The position numbers were made by a program, and so were the translations under genes. From NCBI RefSeq assembly GCF_017498525.1, contig NZ_CP071796.1, positions 3,782,001-3,846,000 on the forward strand: DNA of 64,000 bases, read 5' to 3'. Origin of the DNA: Ottowia testudinis. Lineage in GTDB: Bacteria > Pseudomonadota > Gammaproteobacteria > Burkholderiales > Burkholderiaceae_C. Each line of letters starts with the position of its first letter. Position 1 is the first letter of the stretch. Shown in pieces: positions 25,496-34,107 of this stretch. The notes beneath the pieces are model-generated. The model was not told the origin of the DNA and made no database searches. It worked only from the letters and a program-made list of their open reading frames with translations.

Positions 25496-25514
25496 GTTTA
25501 TATATCAATTAAAC
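25496..25514. promoter_or_regulatory. AT-rich imperfect palindrome, candidate MarR operator
   Basis: GTTTA (25496-25500) and TAAAC (25510-25514) flank TATATCAAT, 10 bases upstream of the monooxygenase/reductase start. It stands out as an AT-rich island in GC-rich DNA and is the right size for a MarR dimer. The binding assignment is inference; a conventional -35/-10 pair at normal spacing was not clear. Confidence 0.4.
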
Positions 25515-25640
25515 AGCGTCAAGCATTTTTGGTGGACGCTGGCGTGCGCCGCCATGCCAGCCACGCGGCCGGGCACAATGGCACCGGTGCGCATTTGCAC
25601 CGCATCGGCACCAATGCCATGCCGAATCTGGAGAAAACAA

Positions 25641-25985
25641 GTGCTCTACAAATTCAAATCGCAGGAAGCCGCCGACGTCATCATGTTGAAGCCGTCGGCC
25701 GAGGAAATCCTCAAGATCATTGGCAAGACGCCCGGCCCCACGGGCATCGTGACGGCCGAGCAGGCGCCCGCCGCCGTGGCGGCGCTGAAAGCCGAGATCG
25801 CGCAACGCGAGGCGCACGGCCAGAGCCAGGCCGCCCCCACCAACGCCGAGGAAGCGCGCGCGCAGGCCGAAAAAGACCAGGTCGCTCAGCAGGATCTGGT
25901 GTCGCTGCGCCAGCGCGCGGCACCGTTCATCGAGCTGCTGGAGCGCAGCAGCGCCGCTGGCAAGGACGTCGTCTGGGGCGTTTGA
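25641..25985 (+). CDS. DUF1840 domain protein
   Basis: 114 residues. The N-terminus LYKFKSQEAADVIMLKPSAE followed by IIGKTPGPTGIVTAEQAPAA is characteristic of DUF1840, a small cytoplasmic protein family nearly confined to Betaproteobacteria; its function is unknown. A central acidic stretch (about 65-85) is followed by VSLRQRAAPFIELLERS. The start is GTG at 25641, preceded by GGAGA at good spacing, and it puts the conserved LYKFKS block at the N-terminus. A hairpin terminator follows about 95 bases downstream. Confidence 0.8.
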   Translation: MLYKFKSQEAADVIMLKPSAEEILKIIGKTPGPTGIVTAEQAPAAVAALKAEIAQREAHGQSQAAPTNAEEARAQAEKDQVAQQDLVSLRQRAAPFIELLERSSAAGKDVVWGV

Positions 25986-26080
25986 GCCGGTTGCCGGCCA
26001 TGCCGCCAGCGCCGTCCGGACCTCACCCGGTCATCGGGTCGACGACGCGCCACGGCCCACAAGCTCTGCTGAACAAACAA

Positions 26081-26114
26081 AAAGCCGCGCGGGGCATGAC
26101 CACCGCGCGGCTTT
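26081..26114. terminator. Bidirectional hairpin terminator
   Basis: AAAGCCGCGCGG (26081-26092), a 10-base loop, CCGCGCGGCTTT (26103-26114): a perfect 12-bp stem ending in A/T runs on both strands. It lies between the converging DUF1840 and Bug genes. Confidence 0.8.
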
Positions 26115-26130
26115 CGCTGGCTTGCCGAGG

Positions 26131-27120
26131 TCAGTCGGCGTACTGACCCGCGGCCTTGATGACGGCGCCCCACTTGGTCACTTCGGAAGCCACGAACTTC
26201 TTGTGATCGGCCGGGTTGACGCGTGCGTCATTGACCACCACCGCGCCCAGACCCTCTTCCTTCTTGATGAATTCGGGATCTTTCAACGCCACCTTCAGAG
26301 CGTCGTTGAGCGTCTTGACGACGGCGGCCGGTGTGCCCTTGGGCGCGTACAGGCCGTGCCAGATCGACACGTTGAAGCCCTTCATGCCCGTCTCGTCCAG
26401 CGTCGGCAGATCCTTGTAAATCGCCGGTGTGGTGACGCGCTTGGCCGTGCTCATGGCGTAGGCCTTGATCTTCTTGCCCTCGACCTGGCTGGTGGTGTTG
26501 GTGGTCTGGTCGCACATGATGTCGACCTGGCCGCCGATCAGGTCGGTCATGGCTGGTGCCGTGCCCTTGTACGGCACGGTGGTCATCTCTGTCTTGAGCG
26601 CGTTTTGCAGCATCAGCCCGCACAGGTGCGATGCACTGCCCAGGCCGGCGTTGGCCAGGTTGACCTTGCCCTTGTTCTGGCCGATCCAGGTATTCAGTTC
26701 CTGCCAGTTGTTGGCCGCCAGGGCGGGTTTACCGACCACCACCATCGGCACTTCGTTGATCAAGCCGAGGTATTCGAATTCGTCGTACTTGTAGCCAGGG
26801 TTGCGGTACAGCGTCGGCGTGGTCGCCATGCCGATGTGCGTGACCAGCAGCGTGTAGCCGTCGGGCGCGGCGCGGAACGCCTTGGCCGTGCCGATGGTGC
26901 TGCCGGCGCCGGCGGCGTTGTCGACCACGATGGTCGCGCCGTTCAACGGCTTGCGCAGCGCTTCGGCCAGATCGCGCGCCACCTTGTCGGTCGGGCCGCC
27001 GGCCGCAAACGGCACGATCAGGGTGATGGTCTTGCCGGACGCCGGAAAGGCCTGGGCGTGCGCGCCAGCCGCCAGCAACGCGGCGCCAGCAGCGAGGGTC
27101 AGCTTGAACAGCTTGGTCAT
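26131..27120 (-). CDS. Bug/TctC-family periplasmic solute-binding protein
   Basis: 329 residues with a signal peptide (MTKLFKLTLAAGAALLAAGA then HAQA, cleavage near residue 22). Bug landmarks: ITLIVPFAAGGPTDKVAR, VVDNAAGAGSTIGTAK, TTVPYKGTAPAMTDLIGGQV and WHGLYAPKGTPAAVV. No TctA/TctB genes are near. It lies about 150 bases downstream of the PaaK-like ligase gene on the same strand, at the end of the ABC transporter region, and may take up a related aromatic or carboxylic acid. The ligand is unknown. Confidence 0.88.
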   Translation of the reverse strand: MTKLFKLTLAAGAALLAAGAHAQAFPASGKTITLIVPFAAGGPTDKVARDLAEALRKPLNGATIVVDNAAGAGSTIGTAKAFRAAPDGYTLLVTHIGMATTPTLYRNPGYKYDEFEYLGLINEVPMVVVGKPALAANNWQELNTWIGQNKGKVNLANAGLGSASHLCGLMLQNALKTEMTTVPYKGTAPAMTDLIGGQVDIMCDQTTNTTSQVEGKKIKAYAMSTAKRVTTPAIYKDLPTLDETGMKGFNVSIWHGLYAPKGTPAAVVKTLNDALKVALKDPEFIKKEEGLGAVVVNDARVNPADHKKFVASEVTKWGAVIKAAGQYAD

Positions 27121-27269
27121 GTCGTGGAGACTCCTTGTAACAACGTCAAAACGATGGATGGTACTGACAGACAACGCATTCCGCCGCGTAGACATGTACC
27201 GATCAGCACGGGGTTTGCCCTTGCCCGTTCATAAGCATCAAGGCAGCACGTACCGTTTCGTTCTAATTT

Positions 27270-28520
27270 TTACTTGTAGCTGCGCGCGTCCTCGATCACC
27301 TTGCCATCGTTGGGCAGACTGCCCGGCGCGACGACCTCGACGTCGCCGCGCAGCTTGGTGACGTCGCGCACCACCTCGGCCACGCGCTCGCTGAGGGACG
27401 GCGCGCCGGCGGATTCGACCAACAGCTTCATTGAGTCGTTGGCCATTTCGCCGCTGACGACCAGGCGGGCGCGGGCGATTTCGGGGAAGCGTTTGACGAT
27501 TTCGGCCACCTGGCCGGGGTGCACGAACATGCCGCGGATCTTGGTGGTCTGGTCGGCGCGGCCGAGCCAGCCTTTGATGCGGGTGTTGGTGCGGCCGGTG
27601 GGACACGGGCCGGCCAGCACGGCGGACAAGTCGCCGGCGCCAAAGCGCACCAGCGGGTAGTCCGGGTTGAGTACGGTGACCACCACTTCACCGACTTCGC
27701 CCTCGGCCACCACGTCGCCGGTGCCGGGGCGCACGATTTCGACGATGACGTTTTCGTCCAGCACCAGGCCTTCGCGCGCGGCGGTTTCATACGCGATCAG
27801 GCCGACATCGGCGGTGGCGTAGCTTTGATAAACATCGATGCCGCGCTCGGTGAACCAATCGCGCAAGGATGGCGGAAAAGCTTCGCCGCCGACCAGGCCT
27901 TTTTTGATGCTGCTGATGTCGCTCCCAGCTTCTTGCGCTTTTTCGACCAGGATGCGCAGGAAGCTGGGCGTGCCGATGTAGGCCTGTGGCCGCAGCTCGG
28001 CAATGGCCTGCAGCTGCTGCTCGGTCTGGCCGGTGCCGGCGGGGAACACGGTGCAGCCGACCGCGTGCGCGCCACTTTCCATGATGAAAGCGCCGGGCGT
28101 CATGTGGTAGCTGAAGGCGTTGTGCGCCAGATCACCCGCGCGGAAACCCGCCGCAAACATGGCGCGGGCGGCGCGCCAGTAGTCGCGCGCCGTGCCTTCG
28201 GGCTCGTAAATGGGGCCGGGGCTGGCGTACAGGCGCGGCATCGCGGCGCCGTAGCGGATGGCGGCAAAACCGCCGAAGGCGTCTTTGCCGGCCGCGCGGC
28301 TGGCCTGCTGGCGCGCCAGCAGTTCGCCCTTGCGCGTGACGGGCAGGCGCGCCAGTGCGGCGCGCGTGGTGATGCTGGCCGCATCGACGCCGGCCAGGAT
28401 TTCGGCCATCGCCGTGCTGTGCGCTTGCGCATGCGCGATCTGCCGGGGCAGCGCCGCCATCAGCGCGGCTTCGCGCTCGGCAAGCGTGCGGGTTTCCAGC
28501 GCGTCGAAGAAGTTGGTCAT
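27270..28520 (-). CDS. PaaK-like phenylacetate-CoA ligase family protein with altered P-loop
   Basis: 416 residues, close to PaaK in length. The C-terminal half is typical: TPSFLRILVEKAQEAG, KKGLVGGEAFPPSLRDWF, DVYQSYATADVGLIAYE, RTNTRIKGWLGRADQTTKIR, GMFVHPGQVAEIVKRFPE. The position of the ATP-binding SSGTTG loop instead reads YASPGPIYEPEGTARDYW, lacking the Ser/Thr/Gly-rich sequence, so adenylation may work differently or be lost. The active-site lysine is expected near the C-terminus. It follows livF in the same direction after about 260 bases that hold two repeats. Ligase genes of this kind inside liv operons probably trap imported acids as CoA esters. Confidence 0.8.
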   Translation of the reverse strand: MTNFFDALETRTLAEREAALMAALPRQIAHAQAHSTAMAEILAGVDAASITTRAALARLPVTRKGELLARQQASRAAGKDAFGGFAAIRYGAAMPRLYASPGPIYEPEGTARDYWRAARAMFAAGFRAGDLAHNAFSYHMTPGAFIMESGAHAVGCTVFPAGTGQTEQQLQAIAELRPQAYIGTPSFLRILVEKAQEAGSDISSIKKGLVGGEAFPPSLRDWFTERGIDVYQSYATADVGLIAYETAAREGLVLDENVIVEIVRPGTGDVVAEGEVGEVVVTVLNPDYPLVRFGAGDLSAVLAGPCPTGRTNTRIKGWLGRADQTTKIRGMFVHPGQVAEIVKRFPEIARARLVVSGEMANDSMKLLVESAGAPSLSERVAEVVRDVTKLRGDVEVVAPGSLPNDGKVIEDARSYK

Positions 28521-28545
28521 TGCATCATCCTTGGCTTGCAATTAC

Positions 28546-28612
28546 TCTTGATTTGATAGCTGCTCGCGCTTTATTCACAAGCGGAAACGGCCAATTTGGC
28601 TCATATCTTTTG
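28546..28612. repeat. Interspersed repeat copy, intergenic, near-canonical
   Basis: Plus strand: CTTGATTTGATAGCTGCTCG, CGCTTTATTCACAAGCGGAA, ACGGCCAATTTGGCTCATAT. I use this intergenic copy as reference for the family: TTGATAGCTGCTNGCGCTT, about 7 variable bases, AAGCG, GGCCAATTTGNCTCA. The inner GCGCTT/AAGCG can pair. Confidence 0.75.
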
Positions 28613-28636
28613 AAGCTTGGACAGCCCACAGTCTTT

Positions 28637-28728
28637 GTAGGCTGGGGTAGGCGCAGCGAACCCCAACATGGGCCGGTTCACCCATCAACCGCCGATGTTG
28701 GGTTTCGCTCACGCTCAACCCAACCTAC
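28637..28728. repeat. 92-bp long palindromic intergenic repeat
   Basis: It begins GTAGGCTGGGGTAGGCGCAG, CGAACCCCAACAT and ends ATGTTGGGTTTCGCTCACGC, TCAACCCAACCTAC. The two arms are inverted near-copies around a GGGCCGGTT/AACCGCC centre. Similar GTAGG-TTGGG-CGAACCCAAC palindromes are scattered in many proteobacterial genomes. Together with the copy at 28546 it fills the 264-base gap between livF and the PaaK-like gene; no ORF is seen there. Confidence 0.75.
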
Positions 28729-28784
28729 AGGGTGTCTTTTTTTCGTCCTCTGCTGAACCTTTGCGCCTGGCCTGTTGGCCACTG

Positions 28785-29636
28785 TCACGCCAACCAGCGC
28801 TTGCGCCGCTTGTAGCTCTTCACATCCTTGAAACTCTTGCGCTCACCACCGCCCACGCCCAGGTAAAACTCTTTCACGTCTTCGTTGCTGGCCAGGTCGC
28901 TGGCACGGCCGTCCATCACCACGCGGCCGCTTTCCATGATGTAGCCGTAGTCGGCGTACTTCAGCGCCATGTTGGTGTTCTGCTCAGCCAGCAAGAAGGT
29001 GACCTTCTCCTTGTGGTTCAGGTCTTTGACGATGTTGAACACTTCTTCGACGATCTGCGGCGCCAAGCCCATGCTGGGCTCATCCAGCAGCACCATGTTG
29101 GGGTTGGTCATCAGCGCGCGGCCAATGGCGCACATCTGCTGCTCGCCGCCCGAGGTGTAGGCAGCCTGCGAAGTGCGGCGCGTTTTCAGGCGCGGGAAGT
29201 AGGTGTAGACCTTCTCCAGATTGGCGGCGATCTCGCCCTTGTCCTTGCGCGTGTAGCTGCCGGTGAGCAGGTTTTCCTCGATGGTGAGGTGCGCAAAGCA
29301 GTGGCGCCCTTCCATCACCTGCACCACGCCGCGCTTGACCAGCTCGGCCGGGCTCAGGTTCTCGATGCGCTCGCCGCGCAGCTCGATCGATCCCTTGGTG
29401 ACTTCGCCGCGCTCGCCCGCCAGCAGGTTGGACACCGCGCGCAGCGTGGTGGTTTTGCCGGCGCCGTTGCCACCCAGAATGGCCACGATGCTGCGTTCGG
29501 GCACCGAGAGCGACACGCCCTTGAGCACCAGGATCACGTGGTTATAGATGACCTCGATGCCATTCACGTTCAGCACGATGGGCGGCGAGGCCGCTTCGGC
29601 CTGGGGCAGCGATGGGGTCTGTGGAGAAGTAGTCAT
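28785..29636 (-). CDS. livF: Branched-chain amino-acid-type ABC transporter ATPase (LivF)
   Basis: 283 residues. Walker A is GGNGAGKTT, the Q-loop and LivF-type region reads GVVQVMEGRHCFAHLTIEEN, the ABC signature TSGGEQQMCAIGRAL, Walker B MVLLDEPSMGL, and the switch region FLLAEQNTNMALKYA. The C-terminal extension (about 245-283, basic, KSFKDVKSYKRRKRW) is longer than in E. coli LivF. With LivG it drives uptake through LivH/LivM at the inner membrane. Two strong hairpins separate it from the upstream binding-protein gene. Confidence 0.9.
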   Translation of the reverse strand: MTTSPQTPSLPQAEAASPPIVLNVNGIEVIYNHVILVLKGVSLSVPERSIVAILGGNGAGKTTTLRAVSNLLAGERGEVTKGSIELRGERIENLSPAELVKRGVVQVMEGRHCFAHLTIEENLLTGSYTRKDKGEIAANLEKVYTYFPRLKTRRTSQAAYTSGGEQQMCAIGRALMTNPNMVLLDEPSMGLAPQIVEEVFNIVKDLNHKEKVTFLLAEQNTNMALKYADYGYIMESGRVVMDGRASDLASNEDVKEFYLGVGGGERKSFKDVKSYKRRKRWLA

Positions 29637-29648
29637 AGCGTGTTTCCT

Positions 29649-29720
29649 GCCAAACGACAGGGCAAACCCCTGTCGTTTGGCGCCTCGTGAGAAGCGCCAC
29701 CCCGTTCGGTGTGAACGGGG
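29649..29720 (-). promoter_or_regulatory. Two tandem hairpins between binding protein and livF genes
   Basis: In transcript order: CCCCGTTC/GAACGGGG (29700-29707 with 29713-29720, 5-base loop), then GCCAAACGACAGGG/CCCTGTCGTTTGGC (29649-29662 with 29668-29681, perfect 14-bp stem, 5-base loop). Neither is followed by a U run, so they look like mRNA-stabilising or processing hairpins that favour expression of the binding protein, not full terminators. Confidence 0.7.
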
Positions 29721-29746
29721 CGGGAGACGTCAAGTCATTGCGCGGA

Positions 29747-31075
29747 TCAAGAACCGCAGTCGACCGCGGCGCGGCGCGTCAGCTTCTTCTCGCCAGCGTA
29801 TTTCTCGGCCGAGGTTTTCACCAGCGGGCGAATGATTTGGTCATCGGCTTGCAGCCAATCCGACGCCCAGGTGAACTTGCTGCCGTCCCACGTGTGCACG
29901 CGGGCCCAGTTGGCGCCCAAGTGGTCTTGGCAGCTGGTGGAGATGGGGCGCATCACGCCTTTGAAGCCCAGGCCATCCAGCTTGGCCTGCGTGAGGTTCA
30001 GGTTTTCATAGCCCCAGCGCGCTTGCTCGCCGGTCATGACCTTGCCTTTGCCAAAGCGCTCTTGCGCGGCGCGCACACCTTCAACCGCCAGCATGGCGCC
30101 CATCACGCCGCGCATGTACAGCACGCTGCCCACTTCTTCCTTCGGCCCGGTGCCCTGGCCTTTGGCGTGCACTTTGTCCAGGATTTCTTTGACCACGGCC
30201 GACTGCGGCTCGGCGCCGTGCTGCATCATCACGGCGCTGTAGCCCTTGGCGGCGGCGCCCACGTCTTTCAGATCGGGCTCGGCGCCCGACCACCAAGTGC
30301 CGAACATCTTCTCACGCGGGTAGCCGGTGGCCACGGCTTCTTTGATGGCGGTGGGGGTCATGACGCCCCAAGTCTGCATGATCACGAAGTCAGGCTTTTG
30401 CTGGCGCACTTGCAGCCAGATGGCCTTTTGCTCCACGCCTGGCGCGGGCACGGGCAGGTTCAAAATGTCAAAGCCGTGCATCTTGGCGCGCTCTTGAATG
30501 ATGGGCAGCAGTTCTTTACCGAACGGGCTGTCGTGGTAGACCACGCCAATCTTCTTGCCCTTGAGCTTGTCCCAGCCGCCTTCTTTCTTGGCGATGTGCT
30601 GCAGCACCGTGTCGCCCGCCACCCAGTAGTGGCCGACCAGCGGGAAGTTCCACTTGAAGACGCCGCCATCGGCCGTGTCGCTGCGGCCATAGCCGGAAGT
30701 GATCATGGGAATCTTGTCGTTGGGCACTTTTTCAGTCAGCGCGAAGGTGATGCCGGTCGACAGTGGCTGAAACACTGTGGCGCCGCCGTGCTTGCCCTTC
30801 AGACGCTCATAGCACTCCACGCCCTTGTCGGTGGCGTAGGCGGTTTCGCACTCTTCGATCAGCGTCATCACGCCGTTTATGCCGCCGCGCGCGTTGACCA
30901 GCTTCATGTAGTCGTTGTGGCCGTTGGCCCAGGGCGTGGCGTTGGGCGCCACCGGGCCGGTGCGGCCTGTCAGCACCGGGAAGAACTGTTGCTTTTCTTG
31001 AGCCAGCGCTTGTTGGGCCATGCCCAAACCCGCGCTTGCCAGGGCGACCACCAAGGCCAGTTGACGCACTTTCAT
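29747..31075 (-). CDS. ABC transporter substrate-binding protein, Leu/Ile/Val-binding family
   Basis: 442 residues with signal peptide MKVRQLALVVALASAGLGMA, QQALAQ. The type I periplasmic binding fold shows in FFPVLTGRTGPVAPNATPWA, LIEECETAYATDKGVECYE, VFQPLSTGITFAL and VVYHDSPFGKELLPII. It is longer than LivJ and belongs to the group found with acyl-CoA-ligase-containing liv operons, thought to bind aromatic or other organic acids; the ligand is unproven. It is followed by strong hairpins before livF, as is common after abundant binding proteins. Confidence 0.88.
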   Translation of the reverse strand: MKVRQLALVVALASAGLGMAQQALAQEKQQFFPVLTGRTGPVAPNATPWANGHNDYMKLVNARGGINGVMTLIEECETAYATDKGVECYERLKGKHGGATVFQPLSTGITFALTEKVPNDKIPMITSGYGRSDTADGGVFKWNFPLVGHYWVAGDTVLQHIAKKEGGWDKLKGKKIGVVYHDSPFGKELLPIIQERAKMHGFDILNLPVPAPGVEQKAIWLQVRQQKPDFVIMQTWGVMTPTAIKEAVATGYPREKMFGTWWSGAEPDLKDVGAAAKGYSAVMMQHGAEPQSAVVKEILDKVHAKGQGTGPKEEVGSVLYMRGVMGAMLAVEGVRAAQERFGKGKVMTGEQARWGYENLNLTQAKLDGLGFKGVMRPISTSCQDHLGANWARVHTWDGSKFTWASDWLQADDQIIRPLVKTSAEKYAGEKKLTRRAAVDCGS

Positions 31076-31177
31076 CTCTCTGTCTCCTTCAAAAATATCA
31101 AGGGTGAAACACAAAACCAAAACGGTTGATCAGGCGGCGCGGGCGTCAGTGTTTGCGAGCATCCACGCTTGGTGACA

Positions 31178-32254
31178 TCAATGCGGGAACGGCCAGGTGC
31201 GCAGCTTTTGCTTGGCCATGCTCCACAGCTTGGCCAGGCCATGCGGCTCCACAATCAAGAACCACACGATCAGCGCGCCAAAAATCATCACCTGCGTGTG
31301 CTCAATGCCGGCGGTGGAAATTTCAACGCCCACCAACTGGCCAATGAGTGGCAGCGCTAGGTTCAGCACGATGGGCAGAACGACGATGAAGGCCGCGCCC
31401 AAAAAGCTGCCCATGATGGAGCCCATGCCGCCGATGATCACCATGAACAGCAGCTGAAACGACCGGTCCACAGAGAACGCCGCCGGTTCCCACGAGCCCA
31501 GGTTGACAAAGCCCCACAGCGCCCCGGCCACGCCAATGACAAAGCTGGACACGGCAAACGCGCTCAGCTTGGCGTACATGGGCCGAATGCCAATGACGGC
31601 GGCCGCCACGTCCATGTCGCGAATCGCCATCCACTCGCGGCCCACGGCGCTGCGCACCAGGTTCTTGGCCAGCAGTGCAAACACCACCAGAAAGGTCAGG
31701 CAGAACAGGTACTTTTGCAGCGGCGTCTCAATCGTCAAACCGAACATTTGAAGGTTGGAGACCGACACCGAGCCAGAGGTGCTGTTGTTGGTGAACCAGC
31801 CAATGCGCAAAAACGCCCAGTCGCACACAAACTGCGCCGCCAGCGTGGCCACGGCTAGATACAAACCGCGCACGCGCAAGCTGGGAATGCCAAACAAGAT
31901 GCCCACCAGCGCGGCAAAAAAGCCGCCCAGGAGCAGAGTCAATACCAACGGCACGCCCGGCAAGCGCACGTAGACGTTGTAGGCCGCATAAGCCCCCACC
32001 GACATGAAAGCGCCCGATCCCAGCGAAATCTGCCCGCAGTAACCCACCAGAATGTTCACGCCGATGGCAGCCAAGGCCAGGATCAGGAACGGAATCAGGA
32101 TGGCCTTGAGCATGTATTCGCTCGACAGCATGGGCACCAGCACAAAGGCTGCCGCCAGTATCAAGCCAATGGCAATGCGGTCTTGCAGGATCGGAAAGAT
32201 CTGCAAGTCAGCGCGGTAGGTAGTCTTAAATTGACCGTTTTCGCGGTAGAACAT
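31178..32254 (-). CDS. livM: Branched-chain amino-acid-type ABC transporter permease (LivM)
   Basis: 358 residues, about ten membrane segments. LivM blocks: AIGVNILVGYCGQISLGSGA, FMSVGAYAAYNVY, FFAALVGILFGIPSLRVRGL, YLAVATLAAQFV, and the cytoplasmic coupling loop EWMAIRDMDVAAAVIGIRPM. It ends VWFLIVEPHGLAKLW. The N-terminal extension MFYRENGQFKTTYRADLQIF is usual in ligase-containing liv clusters. It lies between livH and the binding-protein gene, all on the minus strand. Confidence 0.9.
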   Translation of the reverse strand: MFYRENGQFKTTYRADLQIFPILQDRIAIGLILAAAFVLVPMLSSEYMLKAILIPFLILALAAIGVNILVGYCGQISLGSGAFMSVGAYAAYNVYVRLPGVPLVLTLLLGGFFAALVGILFGIPSLRVRGLYLAVATLAAQFVCDWAFLRIGWFTNNSTSGSVSVSNLQMFGLTIETPLQKYLFCLTFLVVFALLAKNLVRSAVGREWMAIRDMDVAAAVIGIRPMYAKLSAFAVSSFVIGVAGALWGFVNLGSWEPAAFSVDRSFQLLFMVIIGGMGSIMGSFLGAAFIVVLPIVLNLALPLIGQLVGVEISTAGIEHTQVMIFGALIVWFLIVEPHGLAKLWSMAKQKLRTWPFPH

Positions 32255-32317
32255 GGCTGGGATAAATTGGGCCGTTTCCGCACGCCTGGCATGCAGAGTC
32301 AGCTATTAATTTGATAG

Positions 32318-33247
32318 TTAAACGCGATCGATTATTTTTTCACCGAACAAGCCTTGCGGCCGGAACAGCAGGAACACCAGCGCCAGCACGTAGGCAAACC
32401 AGATCTCGATGCCGCCGCCGACGAAGGGGCCCAGATAAACCTCGGACAGCTTCTCGCCCACGCCGATGATCAGGCCGCCGATGATGGCGCCGGGCACCGA
32501 GGTCAGGCCGCCCAGAATCACCACTGGCAGGGCACGCAACGCCACCGTGGCCAGCGAGAACTGCACGCCCAGCTTGCTGCCCCAGATCATGCCGGCCACC
32601 AGGGCCACCACGCCGGCCACGCACCACACGATGACCCAGATGCGCGAGAGCGGAATGCCAATCGACTGCGCGGCCTGGTGGTCATCCGCCACGGCGCGGA
32701 GGGCACGGCCGGTCTTGGTTTTTTGGAAGAACAACGTGAGCAGCGCCACCAAACCCGCAGCGATGACGGCGGCAATCACATCTTCCTTGTTGATCATCAC
32801 GCCGCCTTGAAACAGACTCTCCAGCACAATCGCTGGCTCCTTGGGCATGCCGATGTCGATCTTGTAGCTGTCGCTGCCGAAGATGGTTTGGCCCAGGCCG
32901 TCCAGGAAATACGCGATGCCCAGCGTGGCCATCAGCAGCGTGGCGCCTTCCTGGTTCACCAGGTGGCGCAGCACCAGGTTTTCGATCAGCCAGGCGACGA
33001 TGAACATCACCACGCCGGCGGCGATGAAGGCCAGCACGTTGGCGATGATCTTGTTGTCGATGCCGAGCTTGAGCGGAATCCATTCGGCAAAACGCGCCAT
33101 GGCCAGCGCGGCGAACAGCACCATCGCGCCTTGCGCAAAGTTGAACACGCCCGAGGCCTTGAAGATGAGCACGAAGCCCAGCGCGACCAGCGAATACAGC
33201 ATCCCCGTCATCAGGCCGCCGAGCAGAGTTTCCAGAAAAAAGCCCAT
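32318..33247 (-). CDS. livH: Branched-chain amino-acid-type ABC transporter permease (LivH)
   Basis: 309 residues, about eight membrane segments. LivH blocks: GLMTGMLYSLVALGFVLIFK, ASGVFNFAQGAMVLFAALAM, the coupling loop GRALRAVADDHQAAQSIGIP and LGGLTSVPGAIIGGLIIGVG. It forms the inner-membrane channel with LivM. It is 17 bases downstream of livG and 63 bases upstream of livM. Confidence 0.9.
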   Translation of the reverse strand: MGFFLETLLGGLMTGMLYSLVALGFVLIFKASGVFNFAQGAMVLFAALAMARFAEWIPLKLGIDNKIIANVLAFIAAGVVMFIVAWLIENLVLRHLVNQEGATLLMATLGIAYFLDGLGQTIFGSDSYKIDIGMPKEPAIVLESLFQGGVMINKEDVIAAVIAAGLVALLTLFFQKTKTGRALRAVADDHQAAQSIGIPLSRIWVIVWCVAGVVALVAGMIWGSKLGVQFSLATVALRALPVVILGGLTSVPGAIIGGLIIGVGEKLSEVYLGPFVGGGIEIWFAYVLALVFLLFRPQGLFGEKIIDRV

Positions 33248-33264
33248 GGTCTTGTCCCCTGATC

Positions 33265-34107
33265 TCAGTGGCTCGTGCCCAAATAGGCCCGGATCACGTC
33301 TTCGTTGTTGCGCACTTCATCGGGCGTGCCGTCGCCGATCTTCTTGCCGTAGTCCAGCACCACCACGCGGTCGCTGATGTCCATCACCACGCCCATGTCG
33401 TGCTCGATCAGCACGATGGTGGTGCCGAATTCGTCGTTAACGTCCAGGATGAAGCGGCACATGTCCTGCTTTTCCTCGACGTTCATGCCGGCCATGGGCT
33501 CGTCCAGCAGCAGCACCTGCGGCTCCATGGCCAGCGCGCGTCCCAAGTCCACGCGCTTTTGCAGGCCATAAGGCAACTGCCCCACCGGCGTCTTGCGGTA
33601 GGCCTGGATTTCCAGAAAGTCGATGATGCGCTCGACGAACTCGCGGTGCTTGATTTCCTCGCGTTCGGCAGGGCCGATGCGGATGGCCTGCATCAACAGG
33701 TTGCTTTTGATCTTCAGGTTGCGGCCCGACATGATGTTGTCGAGCACGCTCATGCCCTTGAACAGCGCCAGGTTCTGGAACGTGCGCGCCACGCCCATTT
33801 CGGCCACCTGGCGGCTGTTCATGTGGCTGAAGGTCTTGCCGCGAAAGGTGATGGAACCTTCTTGCGGCGTGTAGACGCCGTTGATGCAGTTGAGCATGGA
33901 CGACTTGCCGGCGCCATTGGGGCCAATGATGGCGCGGATCTCATGCTCCTTGACGTTGAAGGAGATGTCGGTCAGCGCCTTCACGCCGCCAAAGCGAAGG
34001 CTGATGTTCTTGATGTCCAGGATGACATCGCCAATCTTCTTGCCGTGCACCTGGGCCACGGTGGGCGCGTCCGGCGGCAGGGGCATCATGGTGTGTGGCG
34101 CGTTCAT
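33265..34107 (-). CDS. livG: Branched-chain amino-acid-type ABC transporter ATPase (LivG)
   Basis: 280 residues. Walker A GPNGAGKSS, a long LivG-type insertion (GVARTFQNLALFKGMSVLDN, then MSGRNLKIKSNLLMQ), signature region LPYGLQKRVDLGRALAM, which has YGLQKR in place of the usual SGGQ/YGxQR, Walker B VLLLDEPMAGMN, and VLIEHDMGVVMDISDRVVVL. An N-terminal tail of about 28 residues precedes the ABC core. The ATG at 34107 overlaps the ligase stop (ATGA), so ligase and transporter are translated together. Confidence 0.9.
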   Translation of the reverse strand: MNAPHTMMPLPPDAPTVAQVHGKKIGDVILDIKNISLRFGGVKALTDISFNVKEHEIRAIIGPNGAGKSSMLNCINGVYTPQEGSITFRGKTFSHMNSRQVAEMGVARTFQNLALFKGMSVLDNIMSGRNLKIKSNLLMQAIRIGPAEREEIKHREFVERIIDFLEIQAYRKTPVGQLPYGLQKRVDLGRALAMEPQVLLLDEPMAGMNVEEKQDMCRFILDVNDEFGTTIVLIEHDMGVVMDISDRVVVLDYGKKIGDGTPDEVRNNEDVIRAYLGTSH

